A stretch of DNA of 64,000 nt from Acidobacteriota bacterium (GCA_013289835.1 JABCZG010000004.1:62001-126000), one strand, 5' to 3'. Shown: positions 50,515 to 60,970, numbered from the stretch's first letter. The notes: a model not told the origin generated them from the letters alone. Numbers and translations: made by a program.

Positions 50515-52680
50515 TTAGGGCTTAGCCTTCGGTGGCTTGTCGTCCTTCTCCTTGGGAGGGTTTTTGGCCGGCTTCGCTTTCTGGGCTTCCTGCTGTTGCG
50601 TCTGCTTAAGTTTTTGCTCTTCCTGGTCGTGCTTTTGTTCCAGCTGTTCGAGCTGCTGCTGGTGCTGTTGATTGAGTTTCTGCTGTTTCGCCGCGTCAGC
50701 CTCTTGCTGGGCTTTCTGGCGTTCCTGGACTTGCTGCTGCTCGACCTTTTGGCGTTCCTGGTCCTGTTGCGAGCGGAGCTGCTCGAGTTGTTGTTGATGC
50801 TTTTGCTCGAGCTGCGCGTTCGCAGCGTTGGCGGCGTTCGAATTGGTGGGGGCGTTCGCGTTGCTGGGCCGCGCGGCAGCCGGACGGTCGGTGTACGTTT
50901 TCTGGCTGGCGTTCTGAGAGCCGGTGTTCGCTGGCGCAGCGGCTGGCTTGTTGACCTGCGCCGGCGGGGCAACGTTGTTCGGAGTGCCCGGGCGATTGGG
51001 GTTGGCTGCCGGCTGCGGGCCACCTGTCTGGTTGGCTTGCACGTTCCGGGGCGTGGCAGGCTTCGACGGCGGCGCGATCTTAATATTCGGACGCGTTTGC
51101 GCGGCCTCCGGCTGAATCTGCCGGACTTGCGAGGCCGCCAGTGGCTTGCCGCCGTTTGCCTGAATGGCTTGTTGCTGCTTCGCGAAAGAAACCGGAGGAG
51201 GTGGCGGCGCGGTCTTCGCCACGACCGGACGATTCGCCAGAGCAGCGGGCGGCTTCGCAGCCGCGGGAGCGCCGGAGCCGAGCACGGCCTGACGTGCAGG
51301 CGCAACCGGGGGCGTTGTAGCCGCTACAGGAGCAGAAGCAACTTCCCTCTGGTTCACGACCACGCTGTTCTTCGAAACAGATTGCGCGGAGGTGAAGGCT
51401 TGCGGCGTGGTCGCCGAAACGGCGCCAGGCACGCCCTGGTTCATGTAGTGCTGATTGTTGACGGTCACGTTGGTGGTCCGGTTGACGACCGTGGTGTTGT
51501 AGTAGTTGTTCACGACGGTGGTGTTCACGGTGGTGTTCGAAACGTTTACGTTGTTCACGTACGTGCGGCTCACGGGATAGGACGGCACGTATACTTCACG
51601 CGGTCCCAAGGGGAACCAGCCCACGTTGACGCCGGCGGCAAAGCCACCGCCGCCGACTCCAATTCCAACGCCGAAATGCGGACCGCCAACCCAGGCGACG
51701 AGCGCGGGCGCGTAGACGGGACGAACATACGCAACGCCAACGACGGCGACGGGACGCGGCGCGCACGGCACCCAGCCCCAAACTCCGCCGACGGTTACCC
51801 AGCGGCCGTAATGGAACGGGGCGAAGCCCCACGGCGCATCATCGACCCAGGTGTAGCCCCACGGCGCGATGTACGCCCAATGGCCGTAGTGATAGGGAGC
51901 CCAGCCAACGACGGTGACGTGCGGAAACCAGATCGTGCCGTATTCGGGCACGGGGCGCCAGCCGCCGTATTCATCGAGGTCTTCGTAGCCAATGGCGTCG
52001 GTCGAAACGTAGCGTGCGGAAACCGAATGATCGATGCGGCGATCGCGATCGGCGCACCAATCATCAAAATCATCGTCGTCATTTCCCCAGCTCTCGACAT
52101 CCGCGTCGAGCTGATCGGTGCCGACAAACGCGCCGATTTCGCCGGGATGAACTGTGTAAGCTGAACCGCCCCCGGTGACTTCGCCCTGGCCGTCGCGGAC
52201 GACAACCGTTGTGGTGTCGCCAGCTTCGTTCACGACGATCTTGTAGTTGCCCGGGCGGAGGACGGTGAAGGCCAGGTTGGGAGTATCCACTTCAAATGTT
52301 TCGTCGTCGCCGAGGTTGCGCACACGGATGTTCAGAGTGCCTTCGGTGACGCGGATCTGTGTGGTGTTGTCCGTCAAATTGAGAAACGAAAAACCGGTGG
52401 TGCTGCCTAGGCGAATCACAGCCGAGCCGATACTCAATTCGGAGCGGCCGTCGCTATCGTTCCAGAGCTTGTCACCGGTGGTGACGGGGCGATTGACGAC
52501 GGCGGAAACCCAGTCGTCGGTGCCTGCAGGATTGAAGGAAACGGAGCCTCGGGCGAATCCTAGGCGCGCGACGCGGCTCGGGGGATCATCGTCATCGGCA
52601 GCGGCGCGTTGCGGAGCAAAAAGAGCTAGCGCAAGCGCGACGCTGAGGATGCTCACAGCTTTGAGCACATGTTTTCTCAT
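50515..52680 (-). CDS. FecR-domain/DUF6600-type secreted protein with C-terminal Gln-rich coiled coil
   Basis: 721 residues. Signal peptide about 1-28. A FecR-like domain (RVARLGFARGSVSFNPAGTDDW ... DGQGEVTGGG), then the Trp/Tyr/Gly-rich DUF6600 region (YHYGHWAYIAPWGYTWVDDAPWGFAPFHYGRW). An Asn/Thr/Val stretch, a Pro/Ala linker and about 110 residues of Gln/Glu/Lys coiled coil (LEQKHQQQLEQLRSQQDQ) end it. Paralogous to the gene at 52958-54880. No sigma/FecA partner is adjacent, so the FecR domain is not in a classic iron-signalling setup. Confidence 0.82.
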   Translation of the reverse strand: MRKHVLKAVSILSVALALALFAPQRAAADDDDPPSRVARLGFARGSVSFNPAGTDDWVSAVVNRPVTTGDKLWNDSDGRSELSIGSAVIRLGSTTGFSFLNLTDNTTQIRVTEGTLNIRVRNLGDDETFEVDTPNLAFTVLRPGNYKIVVNEAGDTTTVVVRDGQGEVTGGGSAYTVHPGEIGAFVGTDQLDADVESWGNDDDDFDDWCADRDRRIDHSVSARYVSTDAIGYEDLDEYGGWRPVPEYGTIWFPHVTVVGWAPYHYGHWAYIAPWGYTWVDDAPWGFAPFHYGRWVTVGGVWGWVPCAPRPVAVVGVAYVRPVYAPALVAWVGGPHFGVGIGVGGGGFAAGVNVGWFPLGPREVYVPSYPVSRTYVNNVNVSNTTVNTTVVNNYYNTTVVNRTTNVTVNNQHYMNQGVPGAVSATTPQAFTSAQSVSKNSVVVNQREVASAPVAATTPPVAPARQAVLGSGAPAAAKPPAALANRPVVAKTAPPPPPVSFAKQQQAIQANGGKPLAASQVRQIQPEAAQTRPNIKIAPPSKPATPRNVQANQTGGPQPAANPNRPGTPNNVAPPAQVNKPAAAPANTGSQNASQKTYTDRPAAARPSNANAPTNSNAANAANAQLEQKHQQQLEQLRSQQDQERQKVEQQQVQERQKAQQEADAAKQQKLNQQHQQQLEQLEQKHDQEEQKLKQTQQQEAQKAKPAKNPPKEKDDKPPKAKP

Positions 52681-52910
52681 ATCGAAGTCTCTCCTGAAAC
52701 TTGAACGGCAGTTTGGTAAGTGCGCCGCGACACTTTAATTTTTGTGATGGAGGGCCTGGGTTTGCCTAAAACAATAGCACCTTGTGTTGCAGAGCACTCG
52801 CCTGGTCCTTTAATTTATGTCGAAACAGGAACTGCGCGAGCTTGAGTACTCTACTTTTTCTAACACTCGGTGGCAGAAACAGTTGCGTAGGGTTGGTCGC
52901 CGCAAAAAGC

Positions 52911-52940
52911 AAAAGGCCCGCCGGAAAATCCAGCGGGCCT
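52911..52940 (-). terminator. Intrinsic terminator of the second FecR-domain gene
   Basis: 8-bp stem AGGCCCGC ... GCGGGCCT, 11-base loop, with TTTTGC after it when read on the minus strand. 18 bases beyond the stop codon. Confidence 0.85.
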
Positions 52941-52957
52941 GTTTGCATCAATTCTAA

Positions 52958-54880
52958 TTAGCGATGGCCGTGACCACCACCACCACCGTGTGAACCGCCG
53001 CCACCACCGCCATGGCTCGCACCTCCGCCGCCGGAACTGTGGCTCGGCGCAGGACTGGAGCGCGATGGCGCGGGATAGCTGCGGCTGGGCGCGGAATAGG
53101 TGCGCGGCGCGGCAGAAGTTCGCGGCTGCGAATACCCGCGATTGGCGTTTGAAGGCGGTTGATACGAGCGCCCGTTGTTGATGGTAGCTCCCTGGCGGGA
53201 AGCTGCACCATTCGCATTGGATTGCGCACCGCCACTTGCCCACGGCGGACGATTACCTGGTGTCGCACGCGCCGATTGCGTTGACGCGTTTGCCGATGAA
53301 CTCGAACTGCCGAAACCGTTTGGCGCGCGGCCGCGATCAGTCGTATTGCCCTGCGCTTCCCAGCTGCGGGAATTGTTCCCCGCGCGCTGATTGGAAGCTG
53401 CGCCTCCGGGGGTTAGCGAGCGCGTGTTCATGGTGTGCACGGACTCGTTCGAAGCGCCTCGCGAAGGACTTGTACGTGCGACCACCGAACGGCTTTGCAC
53501 GGAAGAGGACGGCCGAGCCGCGTGCGAATTCATGTTGGCCGCGCCCAGCGAGCTGCTCGAACCGGGCTTGAGGCCCGAACCGGGAGAGTTCGAAACCTGC
53601 GCGCCTTTCAACGATGCCTCCGAAATCCGGTTGGCGCCGCCATGAATGGCCTCACCGTTCGCAAACGCGTTGCGATTCGCGACCGTCACCGCGTGTGCGT
53701 TGTGCGAGTTCACGAAATTGACGCTGTGAATGTTGGAGTTCAAAACGGCCGAGTTGCGGAACACCGTGTTGTGAATGTTGATCCGGTTATAAAAGCCGGG
53801 GCTGTGACGGAACCACGGATAGAAGGGTTCGCCAAATCCCAGCGGGAACCAACCCAGCCCGAAGCCGAAACCGCCTCCAAAGAAACCTACGAACGCGGGG
53901 CCATAAACCGGGTATCCAGCGTACACGCCAGGGTACCAGCCCCAGCGTCCGCCAAAATAATTCCAGCGGCCGTAGTGGTACGGAGCGAAGCCCCAAGGCT
54001 CATAGCCAACCCAAGTCCAGCCCCAAGGGCCGACATAGTCCCAATTGCCTTCACTGTAGGGCGCCCAGTCCGGCGAAACGTCGTTGGGATACCACACGGG
54101 ACCGTTGTCCGGTGTCTGGCTCCAGGTGCCGTTGTCATCGAGATCGGAATAGCCCACGGTGTCGCGCGAAACGTACTTCGCGGAATCGGAATTTTCCTCT
54201 CGCAGGTCGCGCTGCTCTGCCCAACTGTCAAGGCCGTCCGGGCCGGGTGCTGCTTCTGTTTTGTATTGAATGTTATCCGTGCCGGAGAACTCGGCGCGCT
54301 CGCCGGCATGAACGGGATAGGTCTTGCCTGCGGCGGCTACTTCACCTTCCCCGCGCAACACCGTGACGCGTGAGGCGTCACCCGTCTCGGTCACGTCAAT
54401 GCGGAACGCTCCAGCCTGCTTTACGATAAACGCCAGGTTGGGCGCGTCCACTTCATACGTGTCGCCCTCGCGCAATTCACGCACGCGGAAGCTGAGGCTG
54501 CCTTCGGCAAGACGCATCTGAATGATATTTTGATCGAGATTGAGGAAGGAGAGAGCGGTCATGCTGCCGAGATGGATGGAGGCCTGGCCTGCTTGCAGCT
54601 CAGCGCGAGAATCCTTGTCTACCCAGACTTTGTCGCCGACGGTTACGGGACGATTTTTTGCGGCGTTGCCCCAATCGCCTTCTCCGCCTGCTTGAAAAGA
54701 AACCGAGCCATCTATAAAGCTGATGCGCGCAACGCGCGTCGGCGGGTCTCGTTGTTCGTCCGCTTGCGCTCTCGGCGCAACAAAATTCAGAACAACGGCC
54801 AGCCCCAGCAACAGGACGGCTTTTCGCACGATGCCTGTGCGCGTCACTTTGCCCTGACCTGCCAATGATGCCGTCTTCAT
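52958..54880 (-). CDS. FecR-domain/DUF6600-type secreted protein with Ser/Gly-rich tail
   Basis: 640 residues. Same architecture as the downstream paralogue: signal/anchor about 15-40, FecR-like domain (RVARISFIDGSVSFQAGGEGDWG), DUF6600 Trp/Tyr repeats (WDYVGPWGWTWVGYEPWGFAPYHYGRW), then a Ser/Asn/Ala-rich low-complexity region. It ends in a Gly/His-rich tail (GGGSHGGGGGHGHR) rather than a coiled coil. ATG 54880 is used. Likely surface-exposed. Confidence 0.82.
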   Translation of the reverse strand: MKTASLAGQGKVTRTGIVRKAVLLLGLAVVLNFVAPRAQADEQRDPPTRVARISFIDGSVSFQAGGEGDWGNAAKNRPVTVGDKVWVDKDSRAELQAGQASIHLGSMTALSFLNLDQNIIQMRLAEGSLSFRVRELREGDTYEVDAPNLAFIVKQAGAFRIDVTETGDASRVTVLRGEGEVAAAGKTYPVHAGERAEFSGTDNIQYKTEAAPGPDGLDSWAEQRDLREENSDSAKYVSRDTVGYSDLDDNGTWSQTPDNGPVWYPNDVSPDWAPYSEGNWDYVGPWGWTWVGYEPWGFAPYHYGRWNYFGGRWGWYPGVYAGYPVYGPAFVGFFGGGFGFGLGWFPLGFGEPFYPWFRHSPGFYNRINIHNTVFRNSAVLNSNIHSVNFVNSHNAHAVTVANRNAFANGEAIHGGANRISEASLKGAQVSNSPGSGLKPGSSSSLGAANMNSHAARPSSSVQSRSVVARTSPSRGASNESVHTMNTRSLTPGGAASNQRAGNNSRSWEAQGNTTDRGRAPNGFGSSSSSANASTQSARATPGNRPPWASGGAQSNANGAASRQGATINNGRSYQPPSNANRGYSQPRTSAAPRTYSAPSRSYPAPSRSSPAPSHSSGGGGASHGGGGGGSHGGGGGHGHR

Positions 54881-55280
54881 GACGAGTCCCCTGTTCACCG
54901 CCGACCTTGACCGCCCGGCGGTCGCCAAAACACGAGGTCCGACGGATAGGAGCGTAACATTTTATGGCTCCCATAGGGTAGAACCCGACTAGGGGAAAGA
55001 AGTTGCCCTAGTGAAGAATAAGGCAACCTCACACTCCGGTTCGAGACTCGTAACTCCATTGTTTCCAATAAGGTACATGGAATCTACACCTTCGGACAGG
55101 TACTGTTCACGAGTCCTAGGGGAAGCCCCCGTAAAAGCTGGTCGCCGCCGTGTTGCGACGGCATGCATCTGGAGGCGGAGATTTGCATGTCGAAGTGTGT
55201 CAGGGCTTGTCGCTTGCCGGGGCTACTGAGGGGGACTAGATTTTCAAGAACGACAAAATAGCGAAGGAGGAACCTTCTTG
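54881..55280. other. 400-bp divergent intergenic region
   Basis: Lies between the divergent FecR-domain and TPR genes, so it should hold both promoters. The clearest structure is an inverted repeat ACTAGGG ... CCCTAGT at 54988-55012. No gene is supported; I could not fix promoter boxes. Confidence 0.5.
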
Positions 55281-56864
55281 ATGACTGGCACTCGAACTTC
55301 CAGAGGTTCTTTGGTGCTCGCCCTGATTTCTCTATTCGTCGGGGCGCCGCCGTCTTTGCGGGCTCAAGAAGACCAATGGGACAAACACATGAAGGCCGGG
55401 CGCAAAGAGTTCGTCCAAGGCATGAGAGAAAAGTATTTTCACGCCTGGGGCGACGCTCGGCCGTACCCATCGTTTGGGAAAGCGGAGGAAGAATTCTTAG
55501 CCGCCCTTGCTGCCGCCCAGGCATTTCCCGCCGGAGATTTGCGGATCGCAGCAACACTCGGCGAACTCGCAGATGCGTACTCGGAGGAGGGCAAGTTTGC
55601 CGAGGCAGAAAACCGTGGGAAGCAGGCCATTACGACCATGGAAGCTTCCCTACAGCCGGACGACCCGCGGCTAGGCTACGCGCTGGTCGGTGTGGCGTTG
55701 ATCTACACCTCAGAAGACAAAACTGAGCAGGCCGCTCCCATCTGGGCGCGTGCTCTGGCGATCCTGAAGATGGCAGGGGGATTACCTCCCGAAGCGCAGA
55801 AGAAGCTTGATTTTGTAGCCGCCAACCTAAAGATGATGGGCAAATCCGCCGGGGCGGAACAAATTCTTCGCTTCCTTCTGGAGCTCAAGGAATCCACGGG
55901 CGTATCGGACCAGGATTTGAGGATTGCGCTGTTCCATTTGGCAAAGGCTCAGCGCGGCCCTGATGCGGAACAAAGCTATTCGCGAATATTGGATATCGAC
56001 AAGCGCGTTTACGGTCCAAATGACCCTGCGGCCGCTGGCGACCTGGAATCTTTCGGCAAGTTCTATGCGGAAGAGGGGAACTATGCCGCGGCATGGCCGC
56101 TCTTGCAGCGAAGTCTGGATATTCTGCAAAAGAGCCCGCCGCCAGCCCATGAATCGAAGATTGACAAAGGATTCGACGCATCGCACCTGGCCCGTGTCGA
56201 GAGACAACTGGCGGAGGCGTACGCGGAATCAGGCAAAGATCGAGAGGCGGAAGAACTGTACAAGCGCCTTGTCTCCATGGAGGAGACCGACCCCAAGAAA
56301 GAGCGCGTGCTGAACGAAATGTCTCTGACCGAAGACTTGCGGGGACTGGCAAGAGTGTACCGCGACGAACACCGCTACAATGAAGCCTTGGAAACCATAA
56401 AACGATCGGCGGTTGGCGACGAAGTTGACACTTCAAAGTTTGAAAAGTCCCAGGCCGCTAGCGGCCATCGACCCACTTGGTCCTGGTTCTGCCAAAACGA
56501 ACTCGCGGAGATTTATCGCGAAAAAGGCGATCTCGCCGCAGCGGAACCTCTCTTCCAGAAATCCGTGGAGGTGGCGCCAACTCTCCCCTTGGCGCCGGGG
56601 CATCCAAAACTTGCGCAGCTGTTCGACAACTATGCGACCTTGCTGCGAGACGAGGGAAAGTACACGGAGGCGGAACCCCTCTACAAGCGCGCCCTCGATA
56701 CTTGGACGAAGAGCCGCTATCCGGAACATCCGGAATTCGCTAAGACGCTTACGAACTACGCTGCACTGTTGCGAAAATTGGATCGGCCCTCGGAAGCGCA
56801 ATCGCTCGAGGCGCAAGCCTCTGCCCTTCTCGCGAAATGTTGCGCCGCGGACTCAGTCAAATGA
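55281..56864 (+). CDS. Secreted tetratricopeptide-repeat protein
   Basis: 527 residues. Signal peptide ends near SLRAQ. At least eight TPR/Kinesin-light-chain-like repeats, e.g. LGELADAYSEEGKFAEAENRG, ELAEIYREKGDLAAAEPLFQKS, NYATLLRDEGKYTEAEPLYKRAL. ATG 55281 used, TTG 55278 possible; AAGGAGG lies upstream. Likely a periplasmic scaffold; partner unknown. Confidence 0.82.
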   Translation: MTGTRTSRGSLVLALISLFVGAPPSLRAQEDQWDKHMKAGRKEFVQGMREKYFHAWGDARPYPSFGKAEEEFLAALAAAQAFPAGDLRIAATLGELADAYSEEGKFAEAENRGKQAITTMEASLQPDDPRLGYALVGVALIYTSEDKTEQAAPIWARALAILKMAGGLPPEAQKKLDFVAANLKMMGKSAGAEQILRFLLELKESTGVSDQDLRIALFHLAKAQRGPDAEQSYSRILDIDKRVYGPNDPAAAGDLESFGKFYAEEGNYAAAWPLLQRSLDILQKSPPPAHESKIDKGFDASHLARVERQLAEAYAESGKDREAEELYKRLVSMEETDPKKERVLNEMSLTEDLRGLARVYRDEHRYNEALETIKRSAVGDEVDTSKFEKSQAASGHRPTWSWFCQNELAEIYREKGDLAAAEPLFQKSVEVAPTLPLAPGHPKLAQLFDNYATLLRDEGKYTEAEPLYKRALDTWTKSRYPEHPEFAKTLTNYAALLRKLDRPSEAQSLEAQASALLAKCCAADSVK

Positions 56865-56966
56865 ATGCAGATCTGCTTGCGCCGCGAAGCAAGACCGGAT
56901 CGAGACTGGTCTGCAACGCCGAGACTCTTCTGTTTTCATTGCCGCTGGGCGGCCCGTGGATCGGCC

Positions 56967-57932
56967 TCAGCGCAAAGCCGAATACAGCGCTTTTTTCCAC
57001 CGGGCAATATCAATCGTCCAGTCGATTTTAGCTTTCGTCTCCTTTCGTAGAAGCGGAGCCCAGACCGCACGGTTACGATCGTTTCCTGCCACGTTTAAGC
57101 GGTCCACCACGGTCATTCCTCGCGTCAGCTCGCTGGCTGTCTCGACATCTACATAGTGATTACTTTGCTGCGTGACAATCGTAGGGTCCAGCGCGATGGA
57201 CATCGCCACGGGATCCGGCAGCGAAATTCCGTGCTCGCCGGTTTGTTCCAGGTAGGCTTCTTGCGCGCGGCTGTTGCATTCGATTGCAAAACGCGCCACG
57301 GGAGTGCCAAAGCCCAGCACCTCATCAATGTTTTTCAGGTTCAACGCGGCTTCGCCTCGGCACAGATGCCAGCCGACCATCTCGACAGGCAGCCCGCTCC
57401 GAAACACAATGCGCGCGGCTTCTGGGTCGCACCAAATGTTGTACTCGGCGGCGGGCGTCACGTTTCCTTCGCAGCAAGGTGCGCCGCCCATGATCACACA
57501 GCGACTCACGTTTGTGGCGATTCCCGGCTTTAGTTCCAGCGCCAACGCAATGTTGGTCAGTGGTCCCAGCGTCACTAGCACCAAGCCGGGATTCGATTCG
57601 ATGGCCGCGACAATGGCATTCACGGCGTGCTGCGTTCGCGCCGCCCGCTTTGGCACCGGATAGCCATGGTCCCCCAAGCCGTCTCGCCCGTGGAACCAGT
57701 CTGCGCTCTGGTGCGCGCGGGTCAGCGGTTTTTCCGCACCCATGTAAACCGGAACATCAGCGCCGCAAAGCTCGGAAGTGTAGAGCGCATTTCGCGTGCC
57801 TTGCTGTACGCCGACATTTCCGGCAACGGTGGTGATGGCCAAAACCTCGATGCTCGGAGAGCGCAGCGCCATGATGAGGGCCATGGCATCATCGGAAGCC
57901 GTATCGGTATCAATCAGGAAGGTGGGTTTCAC
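56967..57932 (-). CDS. Inosine-uridine-preferring nucleoside hydrolase
   Basis: 321 residues, GTG start. Cleaves the N-glycosidic bond of ribonucleosides in salvage. Calcium site IDTDTASDDAMAL (D8, D10, D14, D15), then VAGNVGVQQGTRNALY and the LVTLGPLTNIALAL block. Asp/His residues near the end (SLPDPVAMSIALDP) are conserved. Base preference cannot be read. Confidence 0.92.
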   Translation of the reverse strand: MKPTFLIDTDTASDDAMALIMALRSPSIEVLAITTVAGNVGVQQGTRNALYTSELCGADVPVYMGAEKPLTRAHQSADWFHGRDGLGDHGYPVPKRAARTQHAVNAIVAAIESNPGLVLVTLGPLTNIALALELKPGIATNVSRCVIMGGAPCCEGNVTPAAEYNIWCDPEAARIVFRSGLPVEMVGWHLCRGEAALNLKNIDEVLGFGTPVARFAIECNSRAQEAYLEQTGEHGISLPDPVAMSIALDPTIVTQQSNHYVDVETASELTRGMTVVDRLNVAGNDRNRAVWAPLLRKETKAKIDWTIDIARWKKALYSALR

Positions 57933-58023
57933 GCGGCGTAGAATAGCAAAGATGAGGAACCAGCGCGTTCAAAAAGCATTCCGCGAAAGGAAGCGCATTC
58001 AAATCGTTTGCTGTCGTCAGCTC

Positions 58024-58716
58024 TCACACAGGCAAGCTGGGACGGCCGTTGCCACCGATCTGATAACCAACTCCGCGAATGGTTCGTATGAGCGCACGGC
58101 CGTTGCCGGAGTCCACTTTGCGGCGAAGATAGTTGATATAGACGTCCACGACGTTGGTGCTGGTGTCGAAATCAAGTTTCCAAACTTCGTGCACGATGCT
58201 GGTGCGGGAAACGGGTTGCCCTTCATGGCGCATGAGGAATTCCAGTAGAGCAAATTCTCGCGGACTGAGCCCAATGTCGTGGCTTCCTCGCCGCACCGCA
58301 TGTGTGATGCGATCGAGTTCCAGATCATCAATTTGCAATACCGCGCGCGCGGGACGGTTGCCGCGCCGCAGAAGCGCTCGCACGCGTGCGGCAAGTTCCG
58401 CAAATGCAAAGGGCTTGGCGAGGAAATCGTCCGCGCCGGCGTCTAGTCCGCGTACCCGCTCCTCGACTAACGTGGTGTCCGTCACCATGAGCACGGGCAA
58501 ATCCGGCTTCTTGGAACGAATCCCGCGCAACACCTCCAGTCCGGCCACACCGGGCCGGTTGAGGTCCAGAATCACAAGATCGTACGGCTGATCCAACGCC
58601 AACCGCTGGGCTTCCGTGCCGTCCGAAACAACCTGTACCGTGAATTTCTCTTGCTGCAGCCGCTCGTGTAGAAATTCGGCGAACGGCGCATCATCTTCAG
58701 CGACAAGAATGCGCAT
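58024..58716 (-). CDS. OmpR/PhoB-family response regulator
   Basis: 230 residues. Receiver domain with the acidic pair D8/D9, phospho-acceptor D51 (VILDLNRPG), T79 and K101 (FLAKPF). The winged-helix effector domain follows (LSPREFALLEFLMRHEGQPVSRTSIV ... VDVYINYLRRKVD ... IRTIRGVGYQI). No histidine kinase gene is adjacent, so it is an orphan in this window. Confidence 0.94.
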   Translation of the reverse strand: MRILVAEDDAPFAEFLHERLQQEKFTVQVVSDGTEAQRLALDQPYDLVILDLNRPGVAGLEVLRGIRSKKPDLPVLMVTDTTLVEERVRGLDAGADDFLAKPFAFAELAARVRALLRRGNRPARAVLQIDDLELDRITHAVRRGSHDIGLSPREFALLEFLMRHEGQPVSRTSIVHEVWKLDFDTSTNVVDVYINYLRRKVDSGNGRALIRTIRGVGYQIGGNGRPSLPV

Positions 58717-58931
58717 GGGCTCACATAAACCGCGTAGATTTTGGAAGGGGTAAAACTAGTGTGGGGGGAAGCCGGAGGAGTGTCAAGGAAATGAGTGGAG
58801 CCGATGGCGGATAGTACATCCCCAGAGCGGCGACGCTTTCCTTCTCTTTTTGAAGGATGAAGACCGGGTCTGCTTTCGCAAATCACAAGCCTTCCGGATA
58901 AGATAGGGGCGGAGAAACCCGAAGGATGGCC

Positions 58932-60137
58932 ATGGAGACAGCCTACATTTGCGATGCGATTCGCACGCCCATTGGTAGGTATGGCGGGGCGCTTGCTACG
59001 ATTCGAACCGATGATCTGGCGGCGATCCCGATCAAGGCGTTGCTGGAGCGCAATGCTAGCGTGGATTGGGGCGCGGTGGACGATGTCGTCTATGGCTGTG
59101 CCAATCAGGCGGGCGAAGATAACCGCAACGTGGGCCGAATGGCGCTGCTGCTCGCCGGCTTGCCGAAGGAAGTTCCCGGCAATACCGTGAACCGGCTTTG
59201 CGGCTCGAGCATGGACGCGGTGGCCACCGCGGCGCGCGCGATCAAATGCGGCGAAGCAGAATTGGTGATTGCCGGCGGAGTGGAGAGTATGTCGCGGGCG
59301 CCGTTCGTGGTGGGAAAAGCGCTGGAGGCGTACACGCGCGCGACGAAGATGGAGGACACCACCATCGGCTGGCGCTTTATCAATCCGCTGATGAAGGCGA
59401 AGTACGGCGTGGATTCCATGCCGGAGACCGCGGAGATCGTTGCCGAAGAGTTTCGCATTGGGCGCGAGGATCAGGATGCGTTCGCGCTGAGAAGCCAGCA
59501 GCGCGCGGCGCAGGCGATCTGCAGCGGGCGCTTAAAGCAGGAGATTGTCACCGTGCCCCTCGCTCAGAAAAAAGGCGATCCGATTCTTTTTTCGGATGAC
59601 GAACATCCGCGTCCAGACACCACGCTGGAAGCGCTTTCGAAATTGAAACCCATCGTCAAACCAAACGGCACCATCACCGCGGGAAACGCTTCCGGTGTGA
59701 ATGATGGAGCGTGCTCGCTGTTGATCGCCTCCGAAGCGGCCGCAAAACGCCATGGGTTGGGTCCCAAAGCGCGGGTCGTTGCCGCGGCGGCTGCGGGAGT
59801 CGCGCCGCGCATTATGGGGATGGGGCCATCGCCTGCGACGCGCAAAGTTCTGGCGAAGGCAGGGTTGTCCCTGAGCCAAATGGACGTTGTCGAGCTAAAT
59901 GAAGCTTTCGCCTCGCAAGCATTAGCGGTGCTGCGCGAGCTGGGCATCCCAGATGATGCGCCGCACGTGAACCCCAATGGCGGCGCGATTGCGCTTGGAC
60001 ATCCTTTGGGAGCTAGCGGGGCGCGGCTCGTAACTACGGCGGTCTATCAACTGCTGCGAACCGGAGGCAGATACGCCCTCTGCACCATGTGCATCGGCGT
60101 CGGTCAAGGAATTGCCGTGATTCTGGAGCGCATCTAG
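58932..60137 (+). CDS. pcaF: 3-oxoadipyl-CoA/acetyl-CoA thiolase
   Basis: 401 residues. Last step of the beta-ketoadipate pathway: thiolysis of 3-oxoadipyl-CoA. Catalytic Cys90 in [14 protein letters not shown], His in [14 protein letters not shown], and the second Cys in [29 protein letters not shown] at the N terminus is typical of PcaF. ATG 58932 has GAAGG at good spacing; ATG 58926 is also possible. The adjacent enol-lactonase supports PcaF over a generic thiolase. Confidence 0.88.
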   Translation: METAYICDAIRTPIGRYGGALATIRTDDLAAIPIKALLERNASVDWGAVDDVVYGCANQAGEDNRNVGRMALLLAGLPKEVPGNTVNRLCGSSMDAVATAARAIKCGEAELVIAGGVESMSRAPFVVGKALEAYTRATKMEDTTIGWRFINPLMKAKYGVDSMPETAEIVAEEFRIGREDQDAFALRSQQRAAQAICSGRLKQEIVTVPLAQKKGDPILFSDDEHPRPDTTLEALSKLKPIVKPNGTITAGNASGVNDGACSLLIASEAAAKRHGLGPKARVVAAAAAGVAPRIMGMGPSPATRKVLAKAGLSLSQMDVVELNEAFASQALAVLRELGIPDDAPHVNPNGGAIALGHPLGASGARLVTTAVYQLLRTGGRYALCTMCIGVGQGIAVILERI

Positions 60138-60191
60138 AACGATTCGCAGGTCTGCGGGGCCGCGAAGAACTTTCAAGACCACCAAAACAAA

Positions 60192-60970
60192 ATGACCTTC
60201 CTTCAAACCGAGACTGCCCTTATCCACTATCAGCTGGAAGGCCCCGCGGATGCGCCAGTCCTGGTATTTTCGAATAGCCTCGGCGCGAATTACGGCATGT
60301 GGGATTTACAAGCCGCCGAATTTCGAAGGAAATTTCGAATCCTACGTTACGACACCCGAGGGCACGGCGAATCCTCAACGACTCCGGGAACCTATTCAAT
60401 TGAATTGCTGGGAAAAGACGCGCTCGCGCTGTTGGATGGACTGCATTTCGAGAGCGTCCTTTTTTGCGGACTCTCGATGGGCGGAATGATCGGGATGTGG
60501 CTGGCGCTCCACGCGCCGCATCGGCTGAAGAGGCTCGCGCTCTGCAATACCGGCGCGAAAATTGGAACCTTGGAAAACTGGAATGCGCGCATCGAAACCG
60601 TTCGAACGAAGGGAATGAGGGCTATCGCCCCCGCGGTGATGGAAAGATGGTTCACTACAACGTTTCGCGAGAAAAATCCTGCGCCCGTCGCAAGCATCCA
60701 GAAAGCGCTCGAGGATACAAATCCGGAGGGCTACGCAGCGTGTTGCGCGGCCGTTCGCGATTTGATTGTCGTGAGGAACTTGCCAGAATTGGAGTTCCAA
60801 CTTTAGTGATCGCCGGAGCCAACGATTCTGCCACGCCCCCAGCCGACGGCCGTTTCCTCGCTGCGCAAATTCCAGGTGCTCGCTATGTCGAGCTCAACGC
60901 GGCGCATCTCTCCAATATCGAAGACCGCGATCGCTTCGACCGCGAGGTTAGAGCTTTTCTGGATCTGTGA
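60192..60970 (+). pseudogene. pcaD: 3-oxoadipate enol-lactonase with a one-base frameshift
   Basis: Hydrolyses 3-oxoadipate enol-lactone, the step before PcaF's substrate. The first frame (60192-60806) gives the alpha/beta hydrolase N-terminal part: VLVFSNSLGANYGMWD, RYDTRGHGESS and nucleophile elbow LFCGLSMGGMIG. It then runs into a stop. From about 60760 the rest continues in another frame (CREELARIGVPTLVIAGAND, AAHLSNIEDRDRFDREVRAF), carrying the acid and His. One missing base at the GATTTGATT run (60759-60767) explains both frames. It may be a true inactivation or an assembly/sequencing error. Confidence 0.85.

Noticed and set aside
50820-51360. Repetitive Pro/Ala/Gln coding stretches as DNA repeats or CRISPR
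   Set aside because: They are low-complexity coding sequence of the FecR-domain protein; no regularly spaced identical repeats.
55030-55050. GGTTCGAGAC resembling a tRNA T-loop
   Set aside because: No acceptor, D or anticodon stem can be folded around it.
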